Part shown: in pieces, positions 24,314 to 32,828 of the stretch
How positions within the stretch are numbered: position 1 is the stretch's first letter
How the letters are laid out: every line of letters starts with the position of its first letter
Assembly: GCA_964498125.1 (NCBI GenBank)
Contig: CAZCGE010000085.1
Coordinates: 1-32,962, forward strand
Length of the DNA: 32,962 bases
Origin: CAMDBL01 sp964498125
GTDB lineage: Bacteria > Pseudomonadota > Alphaproteobacteria > Rhizobiales > Hyphomicrobiaceae
Reading direction: 5' to 3'
Notes under the pieces: generated by a model
What the model saw: the letters and a program-made list of their open reading frames with translations, nothing else
Databases searched by the model: none
What the model was told of the DNA's origin: nothing
Made by a program: the position numbers and the translations under genes

Positions 24314-27300
24314 CTATTGGCCTGTCGAAGCCGTGGACTGCGTGGACACGGGTTGTGGATGCTCGGATGCACTGCCCCACAGCTTGCCGGCGCACCAGCT
24401 CGGCAGTTGCTTGTGGGTCAGGTTGAATTCACTGCGCTGCTGGGGCGACAGGCAGCGCTTGAGACTGGCACGTGCCATTTTGATCGCCTCCTCTTCGCTG
24501 GCCGGCAGCGTCCAGATCCGCGCGATGCCATCGCGCGAGGCCGTCAACAGGGCATGGCTGGACTTGTCCATCATCGCCGCCGTGATGAAGGCCTGGCGAT
24601 GCGTCAGCCGTGCGGCCTCGCGGCCTGAGCCAGCGAACCAGAAGCGCACTGCGTAATCATTGTTGGCGGTCATGATTTGCGTATCGCCGGCGAAGAATTC
24701 GGCCGTGCGGAAGTCGAAGTCGTCGCCTTGGAAGCGGCGCTCGGCCTCACCGGAACGGGCATTCCACACCACCGCCGTCTGATCGCCCGATGCCGTCAGG
24801 ATATGCGTGCCCTGGGTGTTCCACTTGACCGTGTAGACGATGCCCTTATGAGCGACGCAAAGCGCAGGCATCGACACCGCGCCGCTGCGGCCCTCAACGT
24901 CCCAGACGCATGCCTTGTTGCTGGCGGATGCCGTCGCAATGCGACGACCATCGGGGCTCCAGCTGGCGGAAGTCAGTCCGCAGGGGCCCCAGTTGCATTC
25001 GGCCGGCGTATCGACTCGCAACAACGCCGCGCCGCTTTTGGCGTCGAAGATCTGTGCGGCGCCATCGCGGGAAGCCGTCAGTATGCGCGCACCATCCGGG
25101 CTGAAACTCGCCGCGTTGACCGCGCCCGTGTGCGCAATGCCATTGGCGATCAGCTCACGGCCCTCCCGCCAATCCCAGACCCGCAGCGTCCCCGGCTGGC
25201 CGGTTCGAATACCGCCCTGGCCGGCCAGCAACACCTTGCCGGAGGCGTCGAAGGCCACCGTGCGGATCGCTTGTGGCTGAGCCGGCAGTGCCGCAATACG
25301 CGCGCCAGTGGCAGCGTCATAGACACGGGCGATGCCATCGACCGCGGCGGTTGCCACCCACTTGCCGTCTTCGCTGATCGCGGCCCCCAGCAGATCCCGC
25401 CGCAAGCTGGCGAACTCCGACTGCGCCCGGCATGGCTCCGAAGTGGACCGGCCAAGCCCCGGCACGCATTGCTGCTCGGCCAGCACGGTCTGCCCCGGAC
25501 GCTGCACCAGATCCCAGCGCCGTGCCGTGGCATCGCCGCTGCCGGTCAGCACACTGCAGCCATCGGGACTGAAACTGGCGGAGACGATATCCTCCGTATG
25601 CCCGCGCAACACCGCGAGCGCCCGGCCATCGCACGCCGCATAGACGCGCGCCGTCCGGTCCTCCGAGAAGGTGACGAGGCGCGACCCGTCGGGACTGAAG
25701 GCCGAACCCGACACGCCTTGGGAGTGATCGAGCAGAGTATAGAGCAGATCGCCGCGCTCGGTCTCCCAGACGGCCGCCCGCTGGTCGCTGCCAGTGGTGA
25801 CGATCAGGTTATCCTTGGGGCTGAACACCGCTGACGTCACGTTGGAGGCCCATCGCGACCGGCCGTGCGAGAGGACTTTGACGACGCTGCCATCCTTGGT
25901 GTTCCACAGCACCGCCGCACCAACGCCGCCGCCCGCCGTGACGGCGCGCGTGCCATCGTGGTTGAGGCTGATGCTCTTCAGCTTCACATCCGATCCAGCT
26001 TGCGCCTTGAACAGTTCGACGCCGGTCGGCAGATCCCAGGCCCGCACCATACCCTTGACGGTCACGGTGAGCAGACGCTGGCCCTTCTCGGCCCAGGCGA
26101 TATCCATCACGTCGGACTCGTGCGCCAAGGCCATCTTGCGCTGGCCGGTTGCCACGTCCCAGATCGCGGCCGTGTCATCCTTCGACGTGGTGGCAACCAT
26201 GGTCTCAGTCGGATCGAAGACGGCGGTCACCACCTCATCGCCATGCTCGAAGACCTTGACCTCCTTGCCGGACATATCCCAGATCCGGGCCTTGCGATCA
26301 TTCGCGGCCGTCAAAACCCGCTGCCCGTCGCGGCTGAACGCGGCAGCCGTCACCTTGGCGCCGTGCAGCAGGCGCAGCTTGGGCACGCGTGAGCCCGGAT
26401 CGAACAACAGGACCGTGCGCTGCGCCGCCACCAGGATCGTGCCATTGGGCGCGAACGCAACGATATGCGCCTCGGCCTGCGCTGGCAGAATATCGCGCTC
26501 CAGATTGCCGTGCAGTCCGGAGAACAATGTCATATGCGTTTCGGGCACGGATGGCCGGGGGCCATCAACCTCGGGATTGTGCTCTGTATCCTCGAGCACG
26601 ACATTGAGAGCCGCGCCCGCGTCACCCCGCTCCAGGATCTGTCGCGCCTGCTCGGCCACATAGCGCGAGCGCGCCGTTATTCTTTCCTCGCGCTGCTGCT
26701 CGTCTTCAAGCTTTTCGAGCTCGCGCACCTTCCTGGTCTCCAGCGCGTACCAGCCAAATCCTATCACACCGGCAAGGAATGTGGAGCACGTCGCCCCGAC
26801 GATCATCCGTGTCCGCCTGAACTGGCGCACATCCTCGCCGATCACTTCGTCGAGCGGCTTGCCGGTGATGGCCGAATACAGCGAGGCGATCGTCTTGCCC
26901 AGGATCGGATTCTGCATCGTCAGATCGCCGGGATTGGTCAGGCTCGACACATCCTCCCACTTCGGTTCAGCGGCGTATGCGCCTTTCAGCACCGGTGGCA
27001 GCGCCGTACTCAGTGTCCAATCGAAGTCGTTTGCGGCGTCGTTCCATTCGATCTTGCCGTCGGTCAGCAAGATCAGCAGCGTATCGGCGCCGCGCGTCGT
27101 GATCCAATGCGACACCTCCTGCTGCACCCAGCGCGATTGCGCCGCTTGCGGCGAGGCCAGCAGGACGAAATATCGTGCTGCATCCATGGCATTACGAATA
27201 TCGGGCCACAGATGCGGCGTCAGCACGAGCGTGGTGTCGTCGCGGAACACGCGCATCGACCGCAGCCTGAACCATGGCCGGGCGAAGCTCTGCATATACT

Positions 27301-27394
27301 TCTGCAGCACCGGCGCCAGCTCATTGTCGGCGGCATGGCTATAGGACACGAACGCGTCATACGTATGCGTGCTGCCAGCTTCGCTTTGCGCCAC
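24314..27394 (-). CDS. TIR domain - transmembrane - WD40 repeat protein
   Basis: The 1026-residue protein begins with a TIR domain (about 10-190): YDAFVSYSHAADNELAP, VFRDDTTL, and SPQAAQSRWVQQEV with Glu93 at the usual NAD-hydrolase Glu position. One transmembrane helix follows (about 198-217), then a charged coiled-coil stretch (about 221-255), then about 15 WD40 repeats to the end (each ASFSPDG-type start and RIWD-type end), enough for two seven-bladed propellers. Bacterial TIR domains often make NAD-derived signals or deplete NAD; WD40 repeats often sense or bind partners. The topology (TIR and WD40 on opposite or same sides) is unclear. It lies between the two protease genes, 42 bp after the first protease gene. 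Confidence 0.88.
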   Translation of the reverse strand: MAQSEAGSTHTYDAFVSYSHAADNELAPVLQKYMQSFARPWFRLRSMRVFRDDTTLVLTPHLWPDIRNAMDAARYFVLLASPQAAQSRWVQQEVSHWITTRGADTLLILLTDGKIEWNDAANDFDWTLSTALPPVLKGAYAAEPKWEDVSSLTNPGDLTMQNPILGKTIASLYSAITGKPLDEVIGEDVRQFRRTRMIVGATCSTFLAGVIGFGWYALETRKVRELEKLEDEQQREERITARSRYVAEQARQILERGDAGAALNVVLEDTEHNPEVDGPRPSVPETHMTLFSGLHGNLERDILPAQAEAHIVAFAPNGTILVAAQRTVLLFDPGSRVPKLRLLHGAKVTAAAFSRDGQRVLTAANDRKARIWDMSGKEVKVFEHGDEVVTAVFDPTETMVATTSKDDTAAIWDVATGQRKMALAHESDVMDIAWAEKGQRLLTVTVKGMVRAWDLPTGVELFKAQAGSDVKLKSISLNHDGTRAVTAGGGVGAAVLWNTKDGSVVKVLSHGRSRWASNVTSAVFSPKDNLIVTTGSDQRAAVWETERGDLLYTLLDHSQGVSGSAFSPDGSRLVTFSEDRTARVYAACDGRALAVLRGHTEDIVSASFSPDGCSVLTGSGDATARRWDLVQRPGQTVLAEQQCVPGLGRSTSEPCRAQSEFASLRRDLLGAAISEDGKWVATAAVDGIARVYDAATGARIAALPAQPQAIRTVAFDASGKVLLAGQGGIRTGQPGTLRVWDWREGRELIANGIAHTGAVNAASFSPDGARILTASRDGAAQIFDAKSGAALLRVDTPAECNWGPCGLTSASWSPDGRRIATASASNKACVWDVEGRSGAVSMPALCVAHKGIVYTVKWNTQGTHILTASGDQTAVVWNARSGEAERRFQGDDFDFRTAEFFAGDTQIMTANNDYAVRFWFAGSGREAARLTHRQAFITAAMMDKSSHALLTASRDGIARIWTLPASEEEAIKMARASLKRCLSPQQRSEFNLTHKQLPSWCAGKLWGSASEHPQPVSTQSTASTGQ

Positions 27395-27436
27395 TCCAAC
27401 CTCCCTTCCCTATCCGCTCAGTCCGCCATGTCTGCT

Positions 27437-28555
27437 TCAGCGCATGCCACCCCGGGCCGCCATGCGCTGCGCCGCCGGATCAGCTTCCTGCCACTTGTGC
27501 TCCCACGGCGCCGTCACCGCGGGTTGCGGCTGTGCGGCGAAATTCACGCCGGCGTCGACAACGCGCGCGTCGAGCGCCAATTGCCAAGCCGGCACCGCAT
27601 AATTGGCAAAGCGCTGCATGCCGGCAAAATGCAACCCGACGACATCGCCGGTATACATATCGATGACCGCGGAACCCGAATTGCCACCCAGAGTGGAGAT
27701 GTCGTGGGTCAGCGCCTGCACGTTCTCGCCGTAGCTGTCGATGTCGCCGTAGCCAAGGATATTGCCCGGCTGCAGCCGCTTCTTCTGGAACACCCGGAAA
27801 ATGCGCTGCTGCAGGGCGACGTCGCCGCGCGCATCCATCGCCGGATAGCCGACAATGATCACGGCCTTGCCCTTGAGATCGTTTGGCTCCCGCTCGATCA
27901 GCTTGAGTGGCGGACGTGCGGCATCCTCGCCGGAGACACGCAGGATGGCGCAATCCCAGTAGGGATGGATCATGCACACCTCCTCGACCTTGACGATGCG
28001 GGATGCGGACTTGACCACTTCCTGCTTCAGATCGACCTCGGAGGCCCGCCCCGGCTTGAAGGTCAACCCGTCGACACCCAGGCCGTTGGTGAACAGTTCG
28101 GCGACATGCCGATTGGTCATCATCAGGCCGTCGCCGACGAAGAAGGCCGTGCCGCCATACGGGGTACTTGGATGGTTCGGCAACTCGACGCGGCCGATCG
28201 AGGGGATAACGCGCTCGATGGTGGCACGCACGTCGGCCTCGCCCAGCACCTCCCAATTCCACGGCACCTCGGTGTAGCTGTCATTGACGATATCGAGCAC
28301 CGGCCGGGTCTCCGGCTCGATGATGGCCTCCAGTGCGGCCAAGTGCTGGTGCTCGAGTTGCTGGCCCCGCTCGACACGTTCGATGGTTTCCAGCGCCGTC
28401 GCGAATTCCGAATCCGAACGCGCGCGCCGGCGCAGCGCGGCTTCCGGCAAGGCCGCGCTGGACCCGCCGCCGATGCTCTCAAGCGAGCGCTGATCTTGCG
28501 CCTGCCGCCAGCCGCGACCCACGCGCTGTGCCCAAATCTCCGACGCTTCGCTCAT
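27437..28555 (-). CDS. trypsin-like serine protease
   Basis: This 372-residue protein has no signal peptide. The N-terminal 110 residues are charged and helical. The protease domain (about 115-325) has GGTAFFVGDGLMMTNRHVAE (His150), HPYWDCAILRV (Asp201) and STLGGNSGSAVID (Ser293), with GLHFAG after it. It belongs to the Trypsin_2/V8-like group. The ATG at 28555 (MSEASEIWAQ) is chosen because sequence before it has no coding look. It is the second gene of the operon, 31 bp after the muramidase gene and 42 bp before the TIR-WD40 gene. It differs from the 3' protease of the operon, which has a TPR-like arm. Confidence 0.87.
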   Translation of the reverse strand: MSEASEIWAQRVGRGWRQAQDQRSLESIGGGSSAALPEAALRRRARSDSEFATALETIERVERGQQLEHQHLAALEAIIEPETRPVLDIVNDSYTEVPWNWEVLGEADVRATIERVIPSIGRVELPNHPSTPYGGTAFFVGDGLMMTNRHVAELFTNGLGVDGLTFKPGRASEVDLKQEVVKSASRIVKVEEVCMIHPYWDCAILRVSGEDAARPPLKLIEREPNDLKGKAVIIVGYPAMDARGDVALQQRIFRVFQKKRLQPGNILGYGDIDSYGENVQALTHDISTLGGNSGSAVIDMYTGDVVGLHFAGMQRFANYAVPAWQLALDARVVDAGVNFAAQPQPAVTAPWEHKWQEADPAAQRMAARGGMR

Positions 28556-28586
28556 GCCCGCAGGCCTCCCCACGTCCATTGCACGG

Positions 28587-31508
28587 TCATGCGACCTCCG
28601 ATTCGCCGCGCGACGACATGCGCCGGCGTGCGCCCCAGACACGGCAAGTCTCCTCCAGTGTCGTCTGGGCGAAACGGCGCACAAAGATCGTCGCCACCAC
28701 GAGGGCGATGCCGTAGAAGGCCACGCCCGAGCTGATCAGCACGCTGGCGACAGCGGCAACGACTTCGGTGCTTCTGCCGCCCGAGTTGCCCGGCAGCGAG
28801 GTCAATGCCTTCTGAATGTCGCTGCGATCCCTGACATCGGTTGAACTCGTGCCGCAGATGATGCGGTAGAGTTCCGGCTCGATGCGGCCATAAACACGCT
28901 CGCCGACCTCGGCCATGGCATCGAAAATGCCTTCCTGGACCGGCGCGCGCTGCACCACCAGTTCGAGCTGGCCGGCGCGGCGCGGGTCGGTGCGCACCTG
29001 CTCCGTGATCAGACCGAGGCGGCGCACCAGTTGGGCATCGTCCTCGCCCAACAAATCCTGGACGTGCTTGCGCCCGCTTGGGCTCTCCAGCGCGCCGACG
29101 CGGGCCGGCGTTCGCGGGCGGGACATGCTGCGTGCGCCACCAACCGACTCGAGCCCCCATCCAGCCGCAGTCTGCCCGCCACCACCCAGATCGGAAGCCG
29201 GGCGCGCCACCGGGTCGGGTCGGCCGACCGGATCGGGTTGTGCACCTGCCACGACCACCGGTGGCGGCGGAGCAGGCGGCGGCGGCAGTCCACCGAGGAT
29301 ATTGACGTTGAGATGGGCATCGTACTCCATGGTGTAAATGCCGTCGTTGTAGCCGAGCGTGTCGCGCTGCCATTCGGCGAGTTTCTGCGCCTCGTCGGCC
29401 CCAAACACGCCGGTCGTGCTTAGATCCAGCGCCACCTGCAATGCCTTGACCTCGTCGCCCTGCGAGCCCTGGCGCAGGCGGACGAGCTTGCTGCGGAATT
29501 TCTCGTCGTCGGCCAGCTCATTCTTGACCCGCATGTCGGCGGCGGCCTTGGTCTCGAGCCCAGTGGTCAGAATGTAGCTGTAGGGCGTGCCATACTTGCC
29601 GTTGCCATCTTTTGGCATACCGGCGGCGACGCGGAACAGGGCCCATTCGCCGGAATGGCCGCCGATGCCGCTGCCGCGAATCGTCTGACAGCCCATCGAT
29701 GAGAATTCGGCCGTGCTCGCCTTGAAGGCGGGGTGGATGTTGTTGCCCGGCCGGCAAACGTCGAACTCGTCCTGGACCGTGAACGTCACGTCATCGGTCG
29801 AGCGCCACACCGCCACCTGACGCTTAATGTCCATTGTCTCGCGCAGCAGGAAACAACCAGGTGTCGTGCTAGAGCCAATGTGCGGGCCGACGATGTAGCC
29901 ATAGCAGCCGGTCGGCATCATGTTGCCGGCAAGATCATCGCCATCACGGGAGCGTTGCCAACAGGTGTAGACCGCCGCACGGTTCGGCACCGTCGAGGCG
30001 ATGAAGCCCGACAGCTTGCGCGTCTTGGTGTCGAGCACGCCAATGGTGCAGCGGAAGCTCTTGTGGTCGGGCCGCGCCAGCTTGAGCTTCAGCGAATCCT
30101 TGTCGACCTGCTTGTCGGTTTCGCCCACCAACTGGCAACCGCGCAGGCCGAATAGGATCTTGCCGTGCTCGCCCGCCACCGGCTTGTAGCGGTTGGCCTT
30201 GATGATCGTTTCGAGATCGGCGGCCGTCAGATCGAACGTGCCCTCGGCGGCGACGATGCCGGCAACATGACGGTAATCGGGGATCTCACTGTCCTCGCCC
30301 GCCCAGCTGACATTGGCGACCGAATAGGACTCCCGCGTCGACTCGAGCGAGGACTCCACCTCGATCCTGTCGATCGGCAGCTGGTCGTACTCGAAACAGT
30401 CGTCCTCGAGCGAGACCTTCTTGGGAGCGTTCGTGTCGCCGTACATGCTCTCCATGCTGCCCATCTCTGGGGGCACTGGAATGCCCAGCGATGCCGACGC
30501 TGGCAGCGCCGGAATCTGCGGCTGGGCCAGCGGTTCGCCGATGACGGGAGCCAGCGTCGGCATGGTCGGCATCGCCACCTGCGCCAAGGGATCAGCGGCC
30601 GAGGCGGCGGCGGCCGACGCCTGAATCGCTGGCGGCGGCGAGACGTCGGGCCTGGCCACCGGATCGGGTCTGGCAACGGGTGCCGGTTGCCGCGCGATGA
30701 TGCGATTGCGGAACAATTCGAGGCCCTGCTCGAACAGCTCGGCCTCCTCGTCGCGGCGCTCCTTGAGGCCTTCGCTGGTCCAGTGCCGCTTCATGTGGCG
30801 CAGCTCGCCGGGTATCTCCTTGAACGTCGGCTTCGACATATCCTCACGGATGTTGCGCATCTCAGAGCGCTTGTCGCCCGACGAACTGAAGTTGGCGCCG
30901 CGATTGAAGACCAGGCTCACAAGCGCGCCGGTCGAATGTGGATGCAGATACTCGGGGTCAAAATGCGAGAGCTTGGATCGCGCCATGCCGACGAACTTCG
31001 GCAACGTGTTCCGACTAAAGACTGTTTCGGAAACCTCCCATGAAACCCTGATGTCCTTGAGGCGCTTGGCCACCGGCTGCGCCGAGCCACCTGTCAATCC
31101 AATGCTTTCTTTCAGGCGCTCGATGTGATGGGCGGGCAGCAGCTTGCCCCAAACCTCGACGAACTCGTCCTCGTCGACATAGCCCAGATCGTAGCCAAAC
31201 CCGATCGTGACGCCGGAGGAGTAGCCTGGCCACGTCGGCGCTGATTTGTACACCTTCTCGTAATATGCGCGACCGCCCGTCTCATAACGGACGATCATCT
31301 CGTAGGCCTTTTCGGAAACGAAGACGCGCGCTTCTTCGGCCGTCAGCGATGGCGTCAGCGATTCCAGTCCAGGCCCCTCGAGACTTTCCAGCGCTCGCTG
31401 CGTGAGGTGGCGCTCGCGATAGGCGAGCATCTCGGCAATGGCACGATTGCGTTCGTCCTCAGCCGACCGCGCAGCCTCGGATTGTACCCCAGGACCCCCA
31501 TTCGACAC
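28587..31508 (-). CDS. multidomain peptidoglycan hydrolase-like effector (pesticin/T4-lysozyme-like, YkuD-like motif, PG-binding, TM)
   Basis: This is a 973-residue GTG-start protein with GGGGAGGT 6-13 bp upstream. About 60-270 is a pesticin/T4-lysozyme-like muramidase: VRYETGG (Glu76), then SSGVTIGFGYDLGY with Thr101 and Asp107 at the spacing of the pesticin catalytic residues. About 275-350 is Pro/Ala-rich with PDPVARPD repeats. About 400-655 is a second domain with NIHPAFKAST...FSSMGCQTI (His592, Ser604, Cys607), like the H...SxGC of YkuD L,D-transpeptidases. About 675-735 is a PG_binding_1 domain (RLRQGSQGDEVKALQVALDL). A second PDPV(A/G)RPD linker follows, and one membrane segment lies at about 914-942. 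It has no signal peptide, so its route to the wall is unclear. It is first in the operon. Confidence 0.8.
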   Translation of the reverse strand: MSNGGPGVQSEAARSAEDERNRAIAEMLAYRERHLTQRALESLEGPGLESLTPSLTAEEARVFVSEKAYEMIVRYETGGRAYYEKVYKSAPTWPGYSSGVTIGFGYDLGYVDEDEFVEVWGKLLPAHHIERLKESIGLTGGSAQPVAKRLKDIRVSWEVSETVFSRNTLPKFVGMARSKLSHFDPEYLHPHSTGALVSLVFNRGANFSSSGDKRSEMRNIREDMSKPTFKEIPGELRHMKRHWTSEGLKERRDEEAELFEQGLELFRNRIIARQPAPVARPDPVARPDVSPPPAIQASAAAASAADPLAQVAMPTMPTLAPVIGEPLAQPQIPALPASASLGIPVPPEMGSMESMYGDTNAPKKVSLEDDCFEYDQLPIDRIEVESSLESTRESYSVANVSWAGEDSEIPDYRHVAGIVAAEGTFDLTAADLETIIKANRYKPVAGEHGKILFGLRGCQLVGETDKQVDKDSLKLKLARPDHKSFRCTIGVLDTKTRKLSGFIASTVPNRAAVYTCWQRSRDGDDLAGNMMPTGCYGYIVGPHIGSSTTPGCFLLRETMDIKRQVAVWRSTDDVTFTVQDEFDVCRPGNNIHPAFKASTAEFSSMGCQTIRGSGIGGHSGEWALFRVAAGMPKDGNGKYGTPYSYILTTGLETKAAADMRVKNELADDEKFRSKLVRLRQGSQGDEVKALQVALDLSTTGVFGADEAQKLAEWQRDTLGYNDGIYTMEYDAHLNVNILGGLPPPPAPPPPVVVAGAQPDPVGRPDPVARPASDLGGGGQTAAGWGLESVGGARSMSRPRTPARVGALESPSGRKHVQDLLGEDDAQLVRRLGLITEQVRTDPRRAGQLELVVQRAPVQEGIFDAMAEVGERVYGRIEPELYRIICGTSSTDVRDRSDIQKALTSLPGNSGGRSTEVVAAVASVLISSGVAFYGIALVVATIFVRRFAQTTLEETCRVWGARRRMSSRGESEVA

Positions 31509-31558
31509 CTGAAACCTCCCCTACGCGCACCGGCAACAGTTCCACCATATGAGTACCC

Positions 31559-31587
31559 ACTGTAATGCACTGAGCCCGAAAACTCAA
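31559..31587 (-). promoter_or_regulatory. predicted sigma-70-type promoter of the island operon
   Basis: Read on the minus strand: TTGAGT (31587-31582), a 17-bp spacer, TACAGT (31564-31559), about 50 bp upstream of the GTG start. Both boxes match the consensus only in part. The location fits a single promoter for the four-gene operon. No operator palindrome was seen. Confidence 0.4.
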
Positions 31588-31732
31588 AGCATTGGATTGG
31601 TTCGAATTTGCAGGGTGCTCACCAGGCCTCCACCGAGCCATCGTGGCACATAGGGCACAGGGGCATGGCAGCATTCGGGCAGGTGCTCGCGCGCGGCGGC
31701 TTGGCGAGCCAGGTCCCCGGGCTATGGATCGG

Positions 31733-32284
31733 CTAAAACCTGTAGCCGTAGCGCACGCCCAATCGGTCGAGGCCTTCGTTGGTATTGGCCAGGCCGGCGT
31801 TGGAGGTGTGCTCGAAATAGAACGAGATGCTGTGGCGCCGGTCCAGCATCACCCCGATCTCGAACGGGATGTGAAACAGCACCCGTGAGCCCAGCGCCTT
31901 GCGGTCCATCGCGATCGGATCGATCAGTCCGTCGTGCACCGCCGCGCCCAGGCCCGTGGCAATGAAGACATTGAAGGGCAGCTCGAAGCCCCAGCGCGCA
32001 TCGAGATAGGCATGCGAGGTATCGCCCCGGGTGCTGACCGTGCCACCGACCACCGGCCGCAACGTGCCGCCGAGGAACGATACACCCGGGAAGGCGACCT
32101 CCAGGTTGATATCGAGGCTACGCTTTTCCAGGCCAAAGCCGCTCCACATGTCGGGCATGTCGTGCAGCAACAGGCCGCCCCTGATCTCATGGATGCCAAG
32201 GCTCTGGGCGGTGGCATCGGCGGGCGCCAGCAAGATAGCGCTGGCCGCCAACATCAATCCATATGCAAACCGCAGCCGGCACAT
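31733..32284 (-). CDS. lipid A 3-O-deacylase (PagL-like, acyloxyacyl hydrolase family)
   Basis: PagL removes the 3-O acyl chain of lipid A in the outer membrane. The 183-residue precursor has a signal peptide (MCRLRFAYGLMLAASAILLA, likely cut after ATA at residue 27). Strands rich in alternating hydrophobic residues follow, ending in GVRYGYRF, whose terminal Phe is typical of outer-membrane beta-barrels. The catalytic pair is in FYFEHTSNAGLA (His159, Ser161), with Glu170 in NTNEGLDRLG as the candidate acid. It is transcribed in the same direction as the island operon, upstream of it by 224 bp, so co-transcription is possible but not clear. The 224-bp gap holds the predicted island promoter. 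Confidence 0.85.
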   Translation of the reverse strand: MCRLRFAYGLMLAASAILLAPADATAQSLGIHEIRGGLLLHDMPDMWSGFGLEKRSLDINLEVAFPGVSFLGGTLRPVVGGTVSTRGDTSHAYLDARWGFELPFNVFIATGLGAAVHDGLIDPIAMDRKALGSRVLFHIPFEIGVMLDRRHSISFYFEHTSNAGLANTNEGLDRLGVRYGYRF

Positions 32285-32396
32285 TCAGGGGTCTCGTCCA
32301 CAGCGCAAGGATAACGCTGGTTGACTAAGTGATGTTCGTGGCCGCGGCCAGCGAATATCAACCAGTCTTGCCGTTTCCTGCCGTCCTGTGGCGGCG

Positions 32397-32828
32397 TTAC
32401 ACGAGGGCGATGCCGATCAGGTGGCGATGCCCCCAGGCCAGCATGGCGGCATAGAGTACGATGCCGACGCCGACAACGGCCACATCGTTCATCACCGAGC
32501 CCGGCTGGCGGTCTCCCAGGGGTCCCATGGCGCCGCGGCGGCTGGCCGAGATGCGACCATACACTGAAAACACCAGGAAACTGCCAAACAGCACCAGCGA
32601 GGCGAGGTCGCCATTGGCCAACAGATGCGCAATCGCCCAAATGCTGACCGCTGCCAGCATCGGATGCCGCACCCAGGTGCGCAGGCGCGAGGGGACATAG
32701 GCGGCCACCAGCAAGATGAAGGCAGGCAGCATCAGGAGGAAGGCAGCGTGCTTCGTCCAGGCTGGAGGATGCCACAGCACGGGATTCTTGCCGGGCATCA
32801 CCTGCAGCTTGCCGTACCCCACCAGCAA
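32397..32828 (-). pseudogene. NnrU family protein, 5' end missing
   Basis: The 143-residue frame matches the middle and C-terminal parts of NnrU: PPAWTKHAAFLLMLPAFILL, VRHPMLAAVSIWAIAHLLAN, SLVLFGSFLVFSVYGRIS, RRGAMGP. The opening helix of the family (about 50 residues) is absent. Just upstream an in-frame TGA lies two codons before the only start (TTG at 32828), and the remaining 130 bases on the minus strand do not encode the missing helix in any frame I could read. It is therefore likely a truncated, possibly non-functional gene. NnrU proteins are membrane proteins linked to nitric-oxide or nitrite metabolism and carotenoid isomerisation; no such genes are nearby. Confidence 0.65.

Noticed and set aside
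22837..24426. 529-codon plus-strand frame opposite the TPR-trypsin gene
   Set aside because: Arg/Gly/Gln-rich shadow; the minus strand has the full protease triad.
26465..28735. 756-codon plus-strand frame spanning parts of the TIR-WD40 and protease genes
   Set aside because: It crosses two well-supported minus-strand genes and their spacer and has no domain signature.
31592..31888. 98-codon plus-strand frame near the pagL-like gene end
   Set aside because: It overlaps the pagL-like gene, with no motif or Shine-Dalgarno: a shadow.
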